Positions 8,695 to 17,797 of a stretch of 64,000 bases of DNA are shown here, one piece after another (the first letter of the stretch is position 1; every line of letters starts with the position of its first letter). Origin of the DNA: Rubrivivax sp. (GTDB lineage: Bacteria; Pseudomonadota; Gammaproteobacteria; Burkholderiales; Burkholderiaceae_C); assembly GCA_030681795.1 (NCBI GenBank), contig JAUXRG010000078.1, forward strand, positions 204,987 through 268,986. Direction: 5' to 3'. Under the pieces are notes generated by a model. The model searched no databases, was not told where the DNA came from, and saw only the letters and a program-made list of their open reading frames with translations. A program made the position numbers and the translations under genes.

Positions 8695-9167
8695 CCGAGG
8701 CCCCGGCCGCGCCGGCGAAGAAGCGCGCCCCGCCCAAGTCGGCACGCCGCCGCTCGCGCGAGCTCGCCATGCAGGGCCTGTATCAGTGGCTGCTCGCCGG
8801 CAGCGCGGTGGCCGACCTGGTGGAGCATGTCCGCGAACAAGACGGCTTCGAGAAGTGCGATCGCGCGCACTTCGACGCACTGCTGCACGGCGTCATCGAG
8901 CAGGCGGCGGCGCTGGACGCCGTGCTCACCCGGCATGTGGACCGCAAGACCACGCTGCTCTCGCCGGTGGAACATGCGGTGCTGATGATCGGCGTCTACG
9001 AGCTGATGCATTGCCTGGAGATCCCCTACCGCGTGGCCATCAACGAGGCGGTGGAGCTGGCCAAGACCTTCGGCGGCACCGACGGCCACAAATACGTCAA
9101 CGGCGTGCTCGACCGCTGCGCCGCCGAACTCCGCCCCAACGAGGCTCGGCCGGCCCGCGCGACATGA
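8691..9167 (+). CDS. nusB: Transcription antitermination factor NusB
   Basis: An all-helical 158-aa protein that binds boxA RNA with NusE/S10 during rRNA antitermination. It shows the NusB pattern: a basic N-terminus ([19 protein letters not shown]), [15 protein letters not shown], and the C-terminal [23 protein letters not shown] segment ending in KYVNGVLDR. The lysine/proline-rich first 15 residues are slightly longer than in E. coli. It overlaps ribH and the aminotransferase gene by ATGA on both sides. Confidence 0.96.
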   Translation: MTEAPAAPAKKRAPPKSARRRSRELAMQGLYQWLLAGSAVADLVEHVREQDGFEKCDRAHFDALLHGVIEQAAALDAVLTRHVDRKTTLLSPVEHAVLMIGVYELMHCLEIPYRVAINEAVELAKTFGGTDGHKYVNGVLDRCAAELRPNEARPARAT

Positions 9168-10363
9168 TCCGCACGGCCCGCCGGCTCGAACATATCGAGC
9201 CGTTCTATGTGATGGAGTGCGCCAAGGCGGCCGACGCCATCGCGCGCGGCCCCGAGTGCGACGCGGCGCGCGGCGGCGAGCCGATGATCTACCTGAATAT
9301 CGGCGAACCCGATTTCACCGCCACCCCGGCCGTGCAGCGCGCCGCCGTGCAGTGCCTCGCCGACGGACTCACGCAGTACACCCCCGCCACCGGCCTGCCG
9401 GCGCTGCGCGAGCGCATCGCGGCCTGGTACGGCACGCGCTTTGGCGTGGCCGTGGCACCCGATCGCATCGTCGTCACGGCCGGCGCCTCGGCGGCATTGC
9501 AGCTCGCCTGCCTGGCCTTGTTCGAGGCCGGCGACGAAGTCCTCATGCCCGACCCCAGCTACCCCTGCAACCGGCACTTCGTGGCCGCGGCGGGAGCCAC
9601 CGCGCGGCTGCTGCCGGCCAGCGCGGCGGCACGCTTTCAGCTCGACGCCGCCTCGGTGGCCGGGGCCTGGGGAGCGAATACCCGCGGCGTGCTGCTGGCC
9701 TCGCCGAGCAACCCCACGGGCACCTCCATCGCGCCGGCCGAGATGGCGGCCATCGTGCGCGAAGTGCGCCAGCGCGGGGGGGTCACGCTGGTCGACGAGA
9801 TCTACCTCGGCCTGAGCTACGACGAGGCCTTCGGCCACAGTGCGCTCACCCTGGGTGAAGACCTCATCAGCATCAACAGCTTCAGCAAATATTTCGGCAT
9901 GACGGGTTGGCGCCTGGGCTGGATGGTGCTGCCACCGGAACTCGTGGCGCCGGTGGAAAAGCTGGCGCAAAACCTCTACATCTGCGCCAGCACGCTCGCG
10001 CAGCGCGCCGCGCTGGCCTGCTTCGAGCCCGAATCCCTGGCCGAATACGAACGGCGGCGAGAGGAGTACCGGCGCCGTCGGGATGACCTCGTGCCGGCGC
10101 TGCAGGCCCTCGGCCTGGACGTGCCCGTGGTCCCCGACGGCGCCTTCTACGCCTGGTTCGATTGCTCGCGCTACAGCGCCAGCAGCTGGGACTTCTGCTT
10201 CGACATGATGCGCCGCGCGCATGTGGCTCTGACCCCCGGCCGCGATTTCGGCCCGGCGCAGGCCGAGAGATTCGTTCGCCTGTCCTTCGCCAGCGGCATG
10301 CCGCAGTTGAAGGCCGCCGTAGCCCGGCTGGCACGCGAACTCGCCCTCATGCAAGAACGGTGA
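9164..10363 (+). CDS. Class I/II PLP-dependent aminotransferase
   Basis: A 399-aa fold-type I aminotransferase. Visible motifs are NIGEPDF near the start, the ATGLPALRERIA segment, SPSNPTGT (substrate carboxylate region), VDEIYLGLSYD, the PLP lysine in SFSKYFGMTGWRLGW, and FVRLSFA with the C-terminal arginine. This pattern matches aspartate/alanine-type (AspC/AlaA/DapC-like) enzymes; the exact amino acid cannot be read from the sequence. The ATG at 9164 overlaps the nusB stop. It follows nusB in many Burkholderiales, so the position is conserved rather than informative about function. Confidence 0.9.
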   Translation: MIRTARRLEHIEPFYVMECAKAADAIARGPECDAARGGEPMIYLNIGEPDFTATPAVQRAAVQCLADGLTQYTPATGLPALRERIAAWYGTRFGVAVAPDRIVVTAGASAALQLACLALFEAGDEVLMPDPSYPCNRHFVAAAGATARLLPASAAARFQLDAASVAGAWGANTRGVLLASPSNPTGTSIAPAEMAAIVREVRQRGGVTLVDEIYLGLSYDEAFGHSALTLGEDLISINSFSKYFGMTGWRLGWMVLPPELVAPVEKLAQNLYICASTLAQRAALACFEPESLAEYERRREEYRRRRDDLVPALQALGLDVPVVPDGAFYAWFDCSRYSASSWDFCFDMMRRAHVALTPGRDFGPAQAERFVRLSFASGMPQLKAAVARLARELALMQER

Positions 10364-10439
10364 CAAGCGGTTAACACCCCGGCAAACCTGCCGCTTATGA
10401 CCGCGACACCCGGGCCGCAGCCCCTTAAGCTGCCGCATC

Positions 10440-12176
10440 GTGGGCTACAACCTCTTTCAAAGGCGCGGCAGGACCGACGCGGCGGTGAGCGAGTTCGCCA
10501 CCACCGTGGCGATGCCGCCGCCCGGCACCGAATGGCTGGCTGCGCCTGATCCGCTCGAACCCGCGGATTCACTGCCCGCGGTCGATTCACTGCCGCCTTC
10601 GGATTCCCTGCCCTCGGGCATCGACTCGACGCCGGCCGAGTTGCTGGTGGACGTCGGCGACAGCCTGCCGGCACCGCCGGACGCCACCGTCGAACACCAG
10701 CCCACCCTCTCGCACATCGGCCGCTATGCGCTCAAGGGCCTGCTCGGCCAGGGCGGCCTGGGCCAGGTCCACGAGGCCTGGGACCCGCTGCTGTCGCGCA
10801 CGGTGGCCGTCAAGACCCTGCAGTTCGACATCGACACGCCCAGCCGCGTCTCGCTGGACGGCCTGTTCCTGAACGAGGCCCGCGCCGCTGCCGGGCTGTC
10901 GCACCCGCATATCGTCACCGTCCACGACGCCGGCCTGTCGGCCCGCGGCGTGTACATCGCCATGGAGCGGCTGCACGGCTGCGACCTGAGGCAACGGCTG
11001 GCTGAAGGCTGGCAGCCCACGCCTGGCCAGGCCGCGCAACTGGTGCGCCGTGTCGCCGACGCGCTGGCCTATGCGCACGCGCGCGGCGTCGTGCACTGCG
11101 ACATCAAGCCGGCGAATATCTTTCTCAGCAAGCGCGACAAGCCCAAGGTGCTTGATTTCGGCATCGCACGCGTCGCCCACGGCTCGGCCCTGCCCGCGCT
11201 CGACGGCGCGGTGGCCGGCTCGCCGCACTACCTGGCGCCCGAGCAGTTGCAGGGCGGCGTCCTGGATGCGCGCACCGACATCCACGCCCTGGGCGCCGTG
11301 TTCTACGAGCTGCTCACCGGGCGCAAGGCTTTCGGCGGCGACAGCATCGAGCAGATCACCACCGCCGTGCTCACCAACCACCCGGCGCCGGCGCACGAGT
11401 TGCGCCCTGGCGTGCCGCGCACGCTGTCGCACATCGCCGCCAAGGCCATGGCGCATGAGCCCGCCGAGCGCTACGCCAGCGCCGCCGAGATGGCCCATGC
11501 CTTGCGCCGCTGGGTGGACCGCCACACCGGCAGCGCCATGCAAGAGCCCGCGGCCGCGGCGGCCCCGCACGAAGCCAACCCGCCCCAATCCGTTACACCC
11601 CGCCAGAGCCGCCGCACCACGGTGTGGGTGGCGGTGGCGGTGCTGGCCACGGCGGCCGGTCTGGCCCTGGCCCTGCGCCCGCGCTCGCCGGTGGCAACCG
11701 AGACCGTGCCCACAACGCCGCCCCTGGCCACGGCACCCGCGGCCGTGGCCCAGGCCGCGCCGCAGGCGCAGGCGCAAGCGCATGACGCAGCACCCGAGGC
11801 CCACGCGCCGGCGACGGCGCTCGCCGCTCCAGCAACTGTCAAGGAAGTCGCCGGCACGGCGCCTGTGGGAACGGCGCCGCGCGCCCGACCCGCCACGCCG
11901 GCCAGGCTCAGCCCGCCCTGGGTGCCGCGCGATACGCACCTGCCGCTGGCCGCCGCGGCCGTCGTCAACGGCTCGGTGCAACTGGCCATCAGCCCCTGGG
12001 GCCTGGTCGAGGTGGACGGCGCACCCGCCGGCACCGCCCCGCCGCTGGCCCGCCTGACCCTGAGTGAAGGCACGCACACCGTGACCGTGCGCAACGCGGA
12101 CTTCCCGCCCTTCACCACCACCGTGCAGGTCAGCGCCGACAAGCCGGTGACCGTGCGCCACCGCTTCGCCCAATGA
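10440..12176 (+). CDS. Membrane-anchored Hanks-type Ser/Thr protein kinase with C-terminal PEGA-like domain
   Basis: A 578-aa eukaryotic-like kinase. The N-terminal 85 residues are an acidic linker with four DSLP repeats. The kinase domain (about 95-365) has LGQGGLGQV, the ATP lysine in VAVKTL (K125), the catalytic loop HCDIKPAN (H219-D221), DFGIARV and APEQ. The residue before the catalytic Asp is Cys instead of Arg, so this is a non-RD kinase and probably does not need activation-loop phosphorylation. After a Pro/Ala linker there is one membrane helix (about 398-416), then a periplasmic tail with an EVDGAPAGTAP...LSEGTHTVTV pattern typical of PEGA domains. The start is uncertain: GTG 10440 lacks a good ribosome-binding site and GTG 10485 is possible. 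It overlaps the lipoprotein gene by ATGA. Confidence 0.88.
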   Translation: MGYNLFQRRGRTDAAVSEFATTVAMPPPGTEWLAAPDPLEPADSLPAVDSLPPSDSLPSGIDSTPAELLVDVGDSLPAPPDATVEHQPTLSHIGRYALKGLLGQGGLGQVHEAWDPLLSRTVAVKTLQFDIDTPSRVSLDGLFLNEARAAAGLSHPHIVTVHDAGLSARGVYIAMERLHGCDLRQRLAEGWQPTPGQAAQLVRRVADALAYAHARGVVHCDIKPANIFLSKRDKPKVLDFGIARVAHGSALPALDGAVAGSPHYLAPEQLQGGVLDARTDIHALGAVFYELLTGRKAFGGDSIEQITTAVLTNHPAPAHELRPGVPRTLSHIAAKAMAHEPAERYASAAEMAHALRRWVDRHTGSAMQEPAAAAAPHEANPPQSVTPRQSRRTTVWVAVAVLATAAGLALALRPRSPVATETVPTTPPLATAPAAVAQAAPQAQAQAHDAAPEAHAPATALAAPATVKEVAGTAPVGTAPRARPATPARLSPPWVPRDTHLPLAAAAVVNGSVQLAISPWGLVEVDGAPAGTAPPLARLTLSEGTHTVTVRNADFPPFTTTVQVSADKPVTVRHRFAQ

Positions 12177-12580
12177 ACACGCGGCCCATCCGCCGCGTCC
12201 TCGCTTGTGCCTGCCCCGTGGTGGCGCTGCTGGCCGGCTGCGCTGCACCGCCGCCGGCCCCGGCGCCCGGCGGGCTGGCCGAACTGATGGAGCGGCCCGG
12301 CGAGCGGGCGCTGTTCGAAGGCATACGCGCCTACGACGACGGCCAGTACGCGCAGGCCGAGGCCGCGTTGCGCAAGGCGCTGGCCGCGGGCCTGCGCAGC
12401 GGGCGCGACCAGGCCAGCGCCTACAAGCTGCTGGCCTTCATCACCTGCACCAGCGCGCGGCTGGCCGAATGCCAAGCCGCCTTTCGCGCCGCACGCCGCG
12501 CCGACGCGGACTTCGCCCTCAGCCGCTCCGAAGCCGGCCACCCGATGTGGGGGCCGGTGTACCGCCAGGCGATGCAGTAA
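12173..12580 (+). CDS. TssQ-like lipoprotein with TPR-like region
   Basis: A 135-aa lipoprotein. The signal ends in the lipobox LLAGC (Cys near residue 23), followed by a Pro/Ala linker and a helical part with TPR character: ALFEGIRAYDDGQYAQAEAALRKAL, then ITCTSARLAECQAAFRAARRAD. The pattern with cysteines around SxRLAEC resembles TssQ-family lipoproteins described next to type VI secretion genes and Ser/Thr kinases. Here it is coupled (ATGA) to the kinase but no type VI genes are in the window, so a T6SS role is not supported locally. A lipoprotein partner for the kinase's periplasmic PEGA domain is a reasonable alternative. Confidence 0.72.
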   Translation: MNTRPIRRVLACACPVVALLAGCAAPPPAPAPGGLAELMERPGERALFEGIRAYDDGQYAQAEAALRKALAAGLRSGRDQASAYKLLAFITCTSARLAECQAAFRAARRADADFALSRSEAGHPMWGPVYRQAMQ

Positions 12581-12654
12581 GCGGCGCCATTGGCAGCACC
12601 GCAGGCGGTACAAGAAGGCCCGCCTCATGCGCGGCAGCATAATTCGCGCCGCCC

Positions 12655-13082
12655 ATGCAGCCACCCGCACCGACCCCCACGGCCCCCCCGGGCGCAACCT
12701 TCCGCCACGCCTTGCGCGTGTATTGGGAAGACACCGATGCCGGCGGCGTGGTGTTCTATGCCAACTACCTGAAATTCTTCGAACGCGCCCGCACCGAGTG
12801 GCTGCGCCACCTTGGCGTGGGGCAGCAGGCGCTGCGCGAGCGCACCGGCGCGCTCTTCGTCGTCACCGACGCCCGTGTGAGCTATCGCGCACCGGCCCGC
12901 CTGGACGATCTGCTCGAGGTGACGGTGGCCCTGCACCGCCTGGGCAGCGCCTCGATGACCCTGGCCCAGCAGGCCTGGCGCGGCAGCCTGCTGTTGGCCG
13001 AAGGCGAGATCCGCATCGGCTGCGTCGACGACGGAACCTTCAGGCCACGCCGCATTCCGATCGAAGTGACGCAGAAACTGAC

Positions 13083-13086
<4 letters not shown>
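12655..13086 (+). CDS. ybgC: Tol-Pal system acyl-CoA thioesterase YbgC
   Basis: A hot-dog fold thioesterase of 143 aa. The 4-hydroxybenzoyl-CoA thioesterase signature is visible as VYWEDTDAGGVVFYANYLKFFERARTEW, with the catalytic Asp in EDTDAGG. The first 17 residues are a proline-rich extension. It is the first gene of the ybgC-tolQRA operon, starting 74 bp after the lipoprotein gene; a CATAAT box just upstream could be a -10. The stop overlaps tolQ by ATGA. Confidence 0.95.
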
Positions 13087-13786
<700 letters not shown>

Positions 13787-13787
<1 letters not shown>

Positions 13788-14215
13788 TGCCTTCCGTCAC
13801 CCACCGCAGCTCGCGCGGCCGGCGCTCGATCAACGAGATCAACATGGTCCCGTTCATCGACGTGATGCTGGTGCTGCTCATCATCTTCATGGTCACCGCG
13901 CCGCTCATCACCACCGGCGTGGTGGACCTGCCTTCGGTGGGCAAGAGCCAGCTGCGGCCGGCCAGCGTCATCGAGATCATCGTCGGCAGCGACGAGAAGT
14001 TGCGCCTGCGCGTCGACCCGCAGGAGCCCGTGGGCGTGGCGCTGGCGCAGCTGGCCGCGCGCGTGCGCGAGAAGCAGGCGGGCCACGACGATGTGCCGGT
14101 GGTGATCAGTGCCGACCGCAGCGTGCGCTACGAAGCCGTGGTGCGCGTGATGGACACGCTGCAGCGCGCCGGTGTGCGCCGCGTCGGGCTCTCTGTCAAG
14201 CAGGCGGCCAACTAG
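13787..14215 (+). CDS. tolR: Tol-Pal proton channel subunit TolR
   Basis: An ExbD/TolR family protein of 142 aa with a single N-terminal membrane helix, NMVPFIDVMLVLLIIFMVTAPL, whose Asp is the proton-carrying residue. The periplasmic domain ends in the usual VMDTLQRAGVRRVGL pattern. Its ATG shares one base with the tolQ TGA. The length and motif are normal for TolR. Confidence 0.95.
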
Positions 14216-14223
14216 GCCCGGGC

Positions 14224-15102
14224 ATGCCGCGCGCCGCCTTCGCCCACGACGCCCTGCTGCCACGCGCACCGGGCGGCAACGGCGTGGGCGCGCTGCTGGC
14301 GCTGCTGGTGCACGCGGCCCTGGTGGCGGCGCTGACCACCGCGGTGGACTGGCGCGCGCGCACGCCGGATGCCGTCAGCGCCGAGCTCTGGGCCAGCGTG
14401 CCGCAGGCGGCGGCCCCCAAACCCACGGAGACCGCAGCGGTCACCCCACCGGTCACGCCCGTCGCCCCGGCCGCGCCCACGCCGGTGGTGCCGCGGCCCG
14501 CGCGGCCCGCGCCACCCGTCGCTGCGCCGCCGGTCGAACCCGACATCGCCATCGAACGCGAGCAGCGCCGCAAGGTGGAAGCCGCGCGCAAGAAGGCCGA
14601 GGCCGAAGTCGCCGCCGAGCGCAAACGCCTGGACGCCGAGAACCGCAAGACCGAGGCCGCGCGCAAGAAGCGCGAACAGGAAGCGCAAGAGCAGGAGCAA
14701 CAGCGCGTAGCCAAGGTCGAAGAACAGCGCCTGGCCCGCCAGCGCGAAGAGAACCTGCGCCGCATGATGGGCCAGGCCGGCGGTGCCACCAGCGCCACCG
14801 GCGGCACGGGCACGGCGGCGCAGAGCGCGGCCCCTTCGGCCGCTTATGCCGGGCGGCTGGCGGCGCTGATCCGCCGCAACTCGGTCTTCACCGGCACCGT
14901 GCCCGGCAACCCCGCCGCCGAGGTCGAGGTGCGCGCCGCGCCCAACGGCACCATCATCGCCCGCCAGTTGGTCAAGAGCAGCGGCCACAAGGAATGGGAC
15001 GAGGCCGTGCTGCGCGCCATCGACCGCGCCGGCACGCTGCCGCGCGATGTCGATGGCCGCGTGCCGCAGACGCTGATCGTCGCCTTCCGCCCCAACGAGT
15101 AG
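14224..15102 (+). CDS. tolA: Tol-Pal energy transducer TolA
   Basis: A 292-aa TolA/TonB-type protein: N-terminal membrane helix (VGALLALLVHAALVAALTTA), a proline-rich stretch, a long charged coiled coil (about residues 100-185, rich in KKAEAE, RKKREQE and QEQEQQR) and a globular C-terminal domain (YAGRLAALIRRNSVF ... EWDEAVLRAIDRAGTLP). It is shorter than E. coli TolA (421 aa) because the coil is shorter. It lies 8 bp after tolR. Unusually, no tolB or pal follows; the next gene is on the other strand. Confidence 0.94.
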   Translation: MPRAAFAHDALLPRAPGGNGVGALLALLVHAALVAALTTAVDWRARTPDAVSAELWASVPQAAAPKPTETAAVTPPVTPVAPAAPTPVVPRPARPAPPVAAPPVEPDIAIEREQRRKVEAARKKAEAEVAAERKRLDAENRKTEAARKKREQEAQEQEQQRVAKVEEQRLARQREENLRRMMGQAGGATSATGGTGTAAQSAAPSAAYAGRLAALIRRNSVFTGTVPGNPAAEVEVRAAPNGTIIARQLVKSSGHKEWDEAVLRAIDRAGTLPRDVDGRVPQTLIVAFRPNE

Positions 15103-15176
15103 CGCTCCGGCACTCCGCCGCTCAGCCGCGTCGGCCCTTGCGCCAACCGCGCCAACTGCGCCCGCTGCGACAGGCT

Positions 15177-15626
15177 TCAGACGAAACGGCGTGCGAACCG
15201 GGCATCCAGCGACCAGCGGCCCGGCCCCCACAGCAGCAGCCCGACCAGCAGGCTGCCCCACAGCTCATGCTGGGCCAGCGCCGCCGGCGCGATCTCGGCC
15301 AGGCTGATCACCGCCACGACGTTGACCACCGACAGCCCCGCCGCCGCGAAGCGCCCGGCCAGGCCCAGCGCCAGCAGCACGGGCAGGATGAGTTCGCCGG
15401 CCGTGCCGGCCAGCGCCGCCGCCTGGGGCGATAACAGCGGCACGTGGTACTCGTCGGCAAACAGCGCCAGCGTGGTATCCCAGTCGCGGATCTTGGTCAG
15501 CCCCGAAAGAAAGAAGGCCCGCGCCACGTAGAGCCGCGCCGCCAGCAGGGCCAGCGGCTGCAAGGTGTCGAGTGCAGCGATGACCCGGCGCGCGAGGGCC
15601 AGGGGTGCAGAAGCGGTCGTCGTCAT
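15177..15626 (-). CDS. DoxX family membrane protein of the bufferin operon
   Basis: A 149-aa protein with four predicted membrane helices and the DoxX pattern LLAARLYVARAFFLSGLTKIRDW near the N-terminus. DoxX-family proteins are frequent last genes of HvfABCD/bufferin operons; their biochemical role there is unsettled. The start overlaps the bufC stop, so it is translated as part of the bufA1-bufB-bufC operon. It is convergent with tolA; I see no clear terminator in the 74-bp gap. Confidence 0.88.
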   Translation of the reverse strand: MTTTASAPLALARRVIAALDTLQPLALLAARLYVARAFFLSGLTKIRDWDTTLALFADEYHVPLLSPQAAALAGTAGELILPVLLALGLAGRFAAAGLSVVNVVAVISLAEIAPAALAQHELWGSLLVGLLLWGPGRWSLDARFARRFV

Positions 15627-16420
15627 GTCGTCTCCTTGTGTGGCCGTGCCGTCACCGCCGCCAGGCCTTGCCGCTGCAGCACGGCGACCAGCCAGGGTTC
15701 GAAAGCGAAGTCCGCGCCGGCCGCCAGCAGCGCCTGCGCCAGCGGCCGGCCCGCGAGAACCGCTTCGGTGAAACGGGCTTCATCGTCGGCCAGGGCCCGC
15801 ACCGTCGCTTGCCAGCCCTGGCGCGATACGAGCGCGGCTTCGCCCCGGCCCGCGGCGAAGGCCGCGCGCACGGCGTCGAAGCGGTCTTCGGCCTGGCTGC
15901 GATGGGCATGCCAGATCGTCGCCACCGGGTGCGGCGAGCGGACCAGCGCCGTGCCGGGCGCCAGGCGCAGCCAGAGTTTTTCGGGGTCGTCGGTACCCAA
16001 GAGGTGAAGACCCGCCACGGCGCCGCCGTCGGCTGCGCGCTCGGCCCGGTGCACGGCCCACTCGAGGCGCGCCACGTCGCCCAGATAGGGTTCTTCGGCC
16101 AGCGATTCGGCGTCGGCCACGAAGGCCGGCAGCGCTTCGCCCCACAGGCCCATATCGCCGCGCAAGGGCGGGTGGCGTAGCCAGAAGGCGCGCGCCAGCG
16201 CGGCGAAGGACTCCTCGCCCAGCAGCTGCTGCAGCGTGGGGAAGGCCGCCGCGAGCGCGCGCTCGGCCAGCGCACCGGCGTTGGCGCGGTACGCCGCCAG
16301 GCCGCGCGCCAAACCCTCGCCGTCGCGCAGCCAGCCGCCCACCACGCCGGGCCGGGCATCGGCGAGCAGGGCGCGCAACAGCATCTGCTGGCGCAGGGCT
16401 TCCTTGTCGCTTCCGGTCAT
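15623..16420 (-). CDS. bufC: Bufferin maturation partner BufC/HvfC (DUF2063)
   Basis: A 265-aa cytoplasmic protein of the DUF2063 (HvfC) family: N-terminal helical region with ARGLAAYRANAGALAERALAAAFPTLQQLLGEESF, the recognisable DUF2063 segment, then a second domain. In bufferin systems this protein binds the precursor and presents it to the MNIO enzyme BufB. Its order after the MNIO gene is standard. It is separated from bufB by 78 bp holding an inverted repeat, which is a larger gap than usual for this pair. Confidence 0.88.
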   Translation of the reverse strand: MTGSDKEALRQQMLLRALLADARPGVVGGWLRDGEGLARGLAAYRANAGALAERALAAAFPTLQQLLGEESFAALARAFWLRHPPLRGDMGLWGEALPAFVADAESLAEEPYLGDVARLEWAVHRAERAADGGAVAGLHLLGTDDPEKLWLRLAPGTALVRSPHPVATIWHAHRSQAEDRFDAVRAAFAAGRGEAALVSRQGWQATVRALADDEARFTEAVLAGRPLAQALLAAGADFAFEPWLVAVLQRQGLAAVTARPHKETT

Positions 16421-16453
16421 GTCAGTACCGCCCGGCCGCCCGAAGGTACTGAC
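16421..16453. repeat. Inverted repeat between bufB and bufC
   Basis: A perfect 9-bp inverted repeat (GTCAGTACC ... GGTACTGAC, 15-nt loop) lies directly before the bufC start codon, followed by a C-run/G-run pair (CCCCCTTGGGGGG, 16457-16469). In the bufBC mRNA it would form a strong hairpin covering the bufC ribosome-binding region. It may adjust the ratio of BufB to BufC or be an intergenic repeat element. Confidence 0.6.
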
Positions 16454-16498
16454 GCGCCCCCTTGGGGGGCAGCCAACAAAGTGAGCGTGGGGGCTGTT

Positions 16499-17341
16499 TC
16501 ATCTTAGAAGCACCGCTTCGGCCAACGCCGCCTCGTCGAGCAGGACCTCGAGCGCCGGCAGGTCGGTGTCCCATTCGATCAGCGTGGGCCGCGCGCCCAG
16601 CCGCTGCACGGCATGGCGGAAGACCTGCCACACCGGCGCATGCACGCGGCTGCCGTGGTCGTCGATGACGAGGCTGCCGGTATCGTTGTAGCCGGCGAGG
16701 TGGATCTCGCCCACGCTGGCCGGCGCGATGGCATCGACCCAGCGGCAGGCGGCCTGCACCGCGGCCGCTTCGCCGCCGCCCTCGTTGAGCGCATTCACCA
16801 CCAGGTTGTTGACGTCCAGCAGCAGGCCACAGCCGCTGCGGCGCACCAGCTCGTTGAAGAACTCGGGCTCGGCGATGCAGTCGTCGGCCCAGTGCAGATA
16901 GGCCGAGAGGTTCTCGACCAGCAGCGGCCGGCGCAGCCGCTCCTGCACGCGCTGCACATTGGCCACCATGAGGTCCAGCGCGGCGGCCGTGAAGGCCACC
17001 GGCAGCAGATCGTTGCCGTGCACCACCGGGCCGCCCTGGCGGCGCGGGGCGCGGGCGAAGGAGGCGTGGTCGCTGACCCGGACCGGATCGATGCGCTGCA
17101 CCAGCGCGGCCAGCCGCTCGAGGTGCCACTCGTCCAGGCCGGCCGCCGAGCCCAGCGACAAGCCCACGCCGTGCAGGCTCACCGGCCAGTGCCGCCGCGC
17201 CGCGTCCAGCACTTGCAGCGCCGCGCCGCCCTCGGCGAAGAAGTTTTCCGAGTGGACTTCCACGAAGGCCAGCGGCGGCGGCGCCGCGAGCAGCGCGGCG
17301 TAGTGCGGCTGGCGCAGGCCGATGCCGGTGTGATGAAACAT
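16499..17341 (-). CDS. bufB: MNIO-family bufferin-modifying enzyme BufB/HvfB (DUF692)
   Basis: A 280-aa multinuclear non-haem iron-dependent oxidase with a TIM-barrel fold (DUF692). Visible metal-binding segments include [61 protein letters not shown] and [11 protein letters not shown], with the His, Glu and Asp ligands typical of the family. Homologues convert cysteines of BufA1 precursors into thiooxazole rings that bind copper. It begins 34 bp after bufA1 on the same strand, as expected for enzyme and substrate genes. Confidence 0.93.
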   Translation of the reverse strand: MFHHTGIGLRQPHYAALLAAPPPLAFVEVHSENFFAEGGAALQVLDAARRHWPVSLHGVGLSLGSAAGLDEWHLERLAALVQRIDPVRVSDHASFARAPRRQGGPVVHGNDLLPVAFTAAALDLMVANVQRVQERLRRPLLVENLSAYLHWADDCIAEPEFFNELVRRSGCGLLLDVNNLVVNALNEGGGEAAAVQAACRWVDAIAPASVGEIHLAGYNDTGSLVIDDHGSRVHAPVWQVFRHAVQRLGARPTLIEWDTDLPALEVLLDEAALAEAVLLR

Positions 17342-17375
17342 GACGGCGTCGGCCTGTGCGGAGTTCGGTGCCGGC

Positions 17376-17660
17376 TTACTTCTTGGCGCGGGCCTTGGCT
17401 TCTTCGGCCGTCATGCCCTTCATGCTCTTGCAGGTGCCCTTGGGCACGTACTTCCACTCGTCGGGGCCCATGTCCACCTTGGCCTGGCCGGCGCAGGAGT
17501 GCGTGCCCGAGAGGTTGGCGCAATCGTTCTGGCCCGCCTTGGCGATGCCGAAACACTTTTCCTTGGCGCCGGCGTCCTTGTCCTGGGCAGCAGCCTGGCT
17601 GGCCAGGCCGAGAGCGAAGACGGAAGCGAGGGCGGAAGAAACGGCGATACGTGGGTTCAT
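17376..17660 (-). CDS. bufA1: Bufferin-1 precursor BufA1 (DUF2282)
   Basis: A 94-aa exported precursor. A cleavable signal peptide (residues 1-25, ending AAAQ) is followed by a core with four cysteines in the DUF2282 pattern: [21 protein letters not shown], then YVPKGTC. DUF2282 proteins are now known as bufferins, ribosomal peptides modified by an MNIO enzyme and used to sequester copper in the periplasm. The C-terminus is short and basic ([10 protein letters not shown]). AGGAG precedes the ATG by about 9 nt. It is followed by bufB, bufC and doxX. Confidence 0.92.
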   Translation of the reverse strand: MNPRIAVSSALASVFALGLASQAAAQDKDAGAKEKCFGIAKAGQNDCANLSGTHSCAGQAKVDMGPDEWKYVPKGTCKSMKGMTAEEAKARAKK

Positions 17661-17727
17661 GGGGCAATACTCCTGGGAGTGGGTTGTGGGCGCTGCCGGG
17701 CACCCAGCCATGGCAGACGCAGGCATA

Positions 17728-17753
17728 GTCGCGGCCGCCGCGCGCTTCTTACA
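17728..17753 (-). promoter_or_regulatory. Possible ECF-sigma promoter of the bufferin operon
   Basis: Read on the minus strand the sequence is TGTAAG-N16-CGAC, which has the form of an ECF sigma promoter (AAC-type -35 and CG-rich -10 at 16-bp spacing) and lies about 68 bp before the bufA1 start. Bufferin operons in other bacteria are controlled by ECF factors with similar GTAAC-N16-CGAA motifs. The match is incomplete (AAG instead of AAC). Confidence 0.4.
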
Positions 17754-17797
17754 CGGACCCGCGATGAAATCGAAATTCAGGCGTGCAGCCGCGGCGC

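Noticed and set aside
8345..9163. Long upstream extension of the aminotransferase frame through ribH and nusB
   Set aside because: Only the part from ATG 9164 shows aminotransferase sequence; the rest is out-of-frame shadow of ribH and nusB.
10365..10396. Hairpin-like AAGCGG...CCGCTT and CGGCA-AACC-TGCCG after the aminotransferase gene
   Set aside because: Stems are short with no T-tract, so I did not call a terminator.
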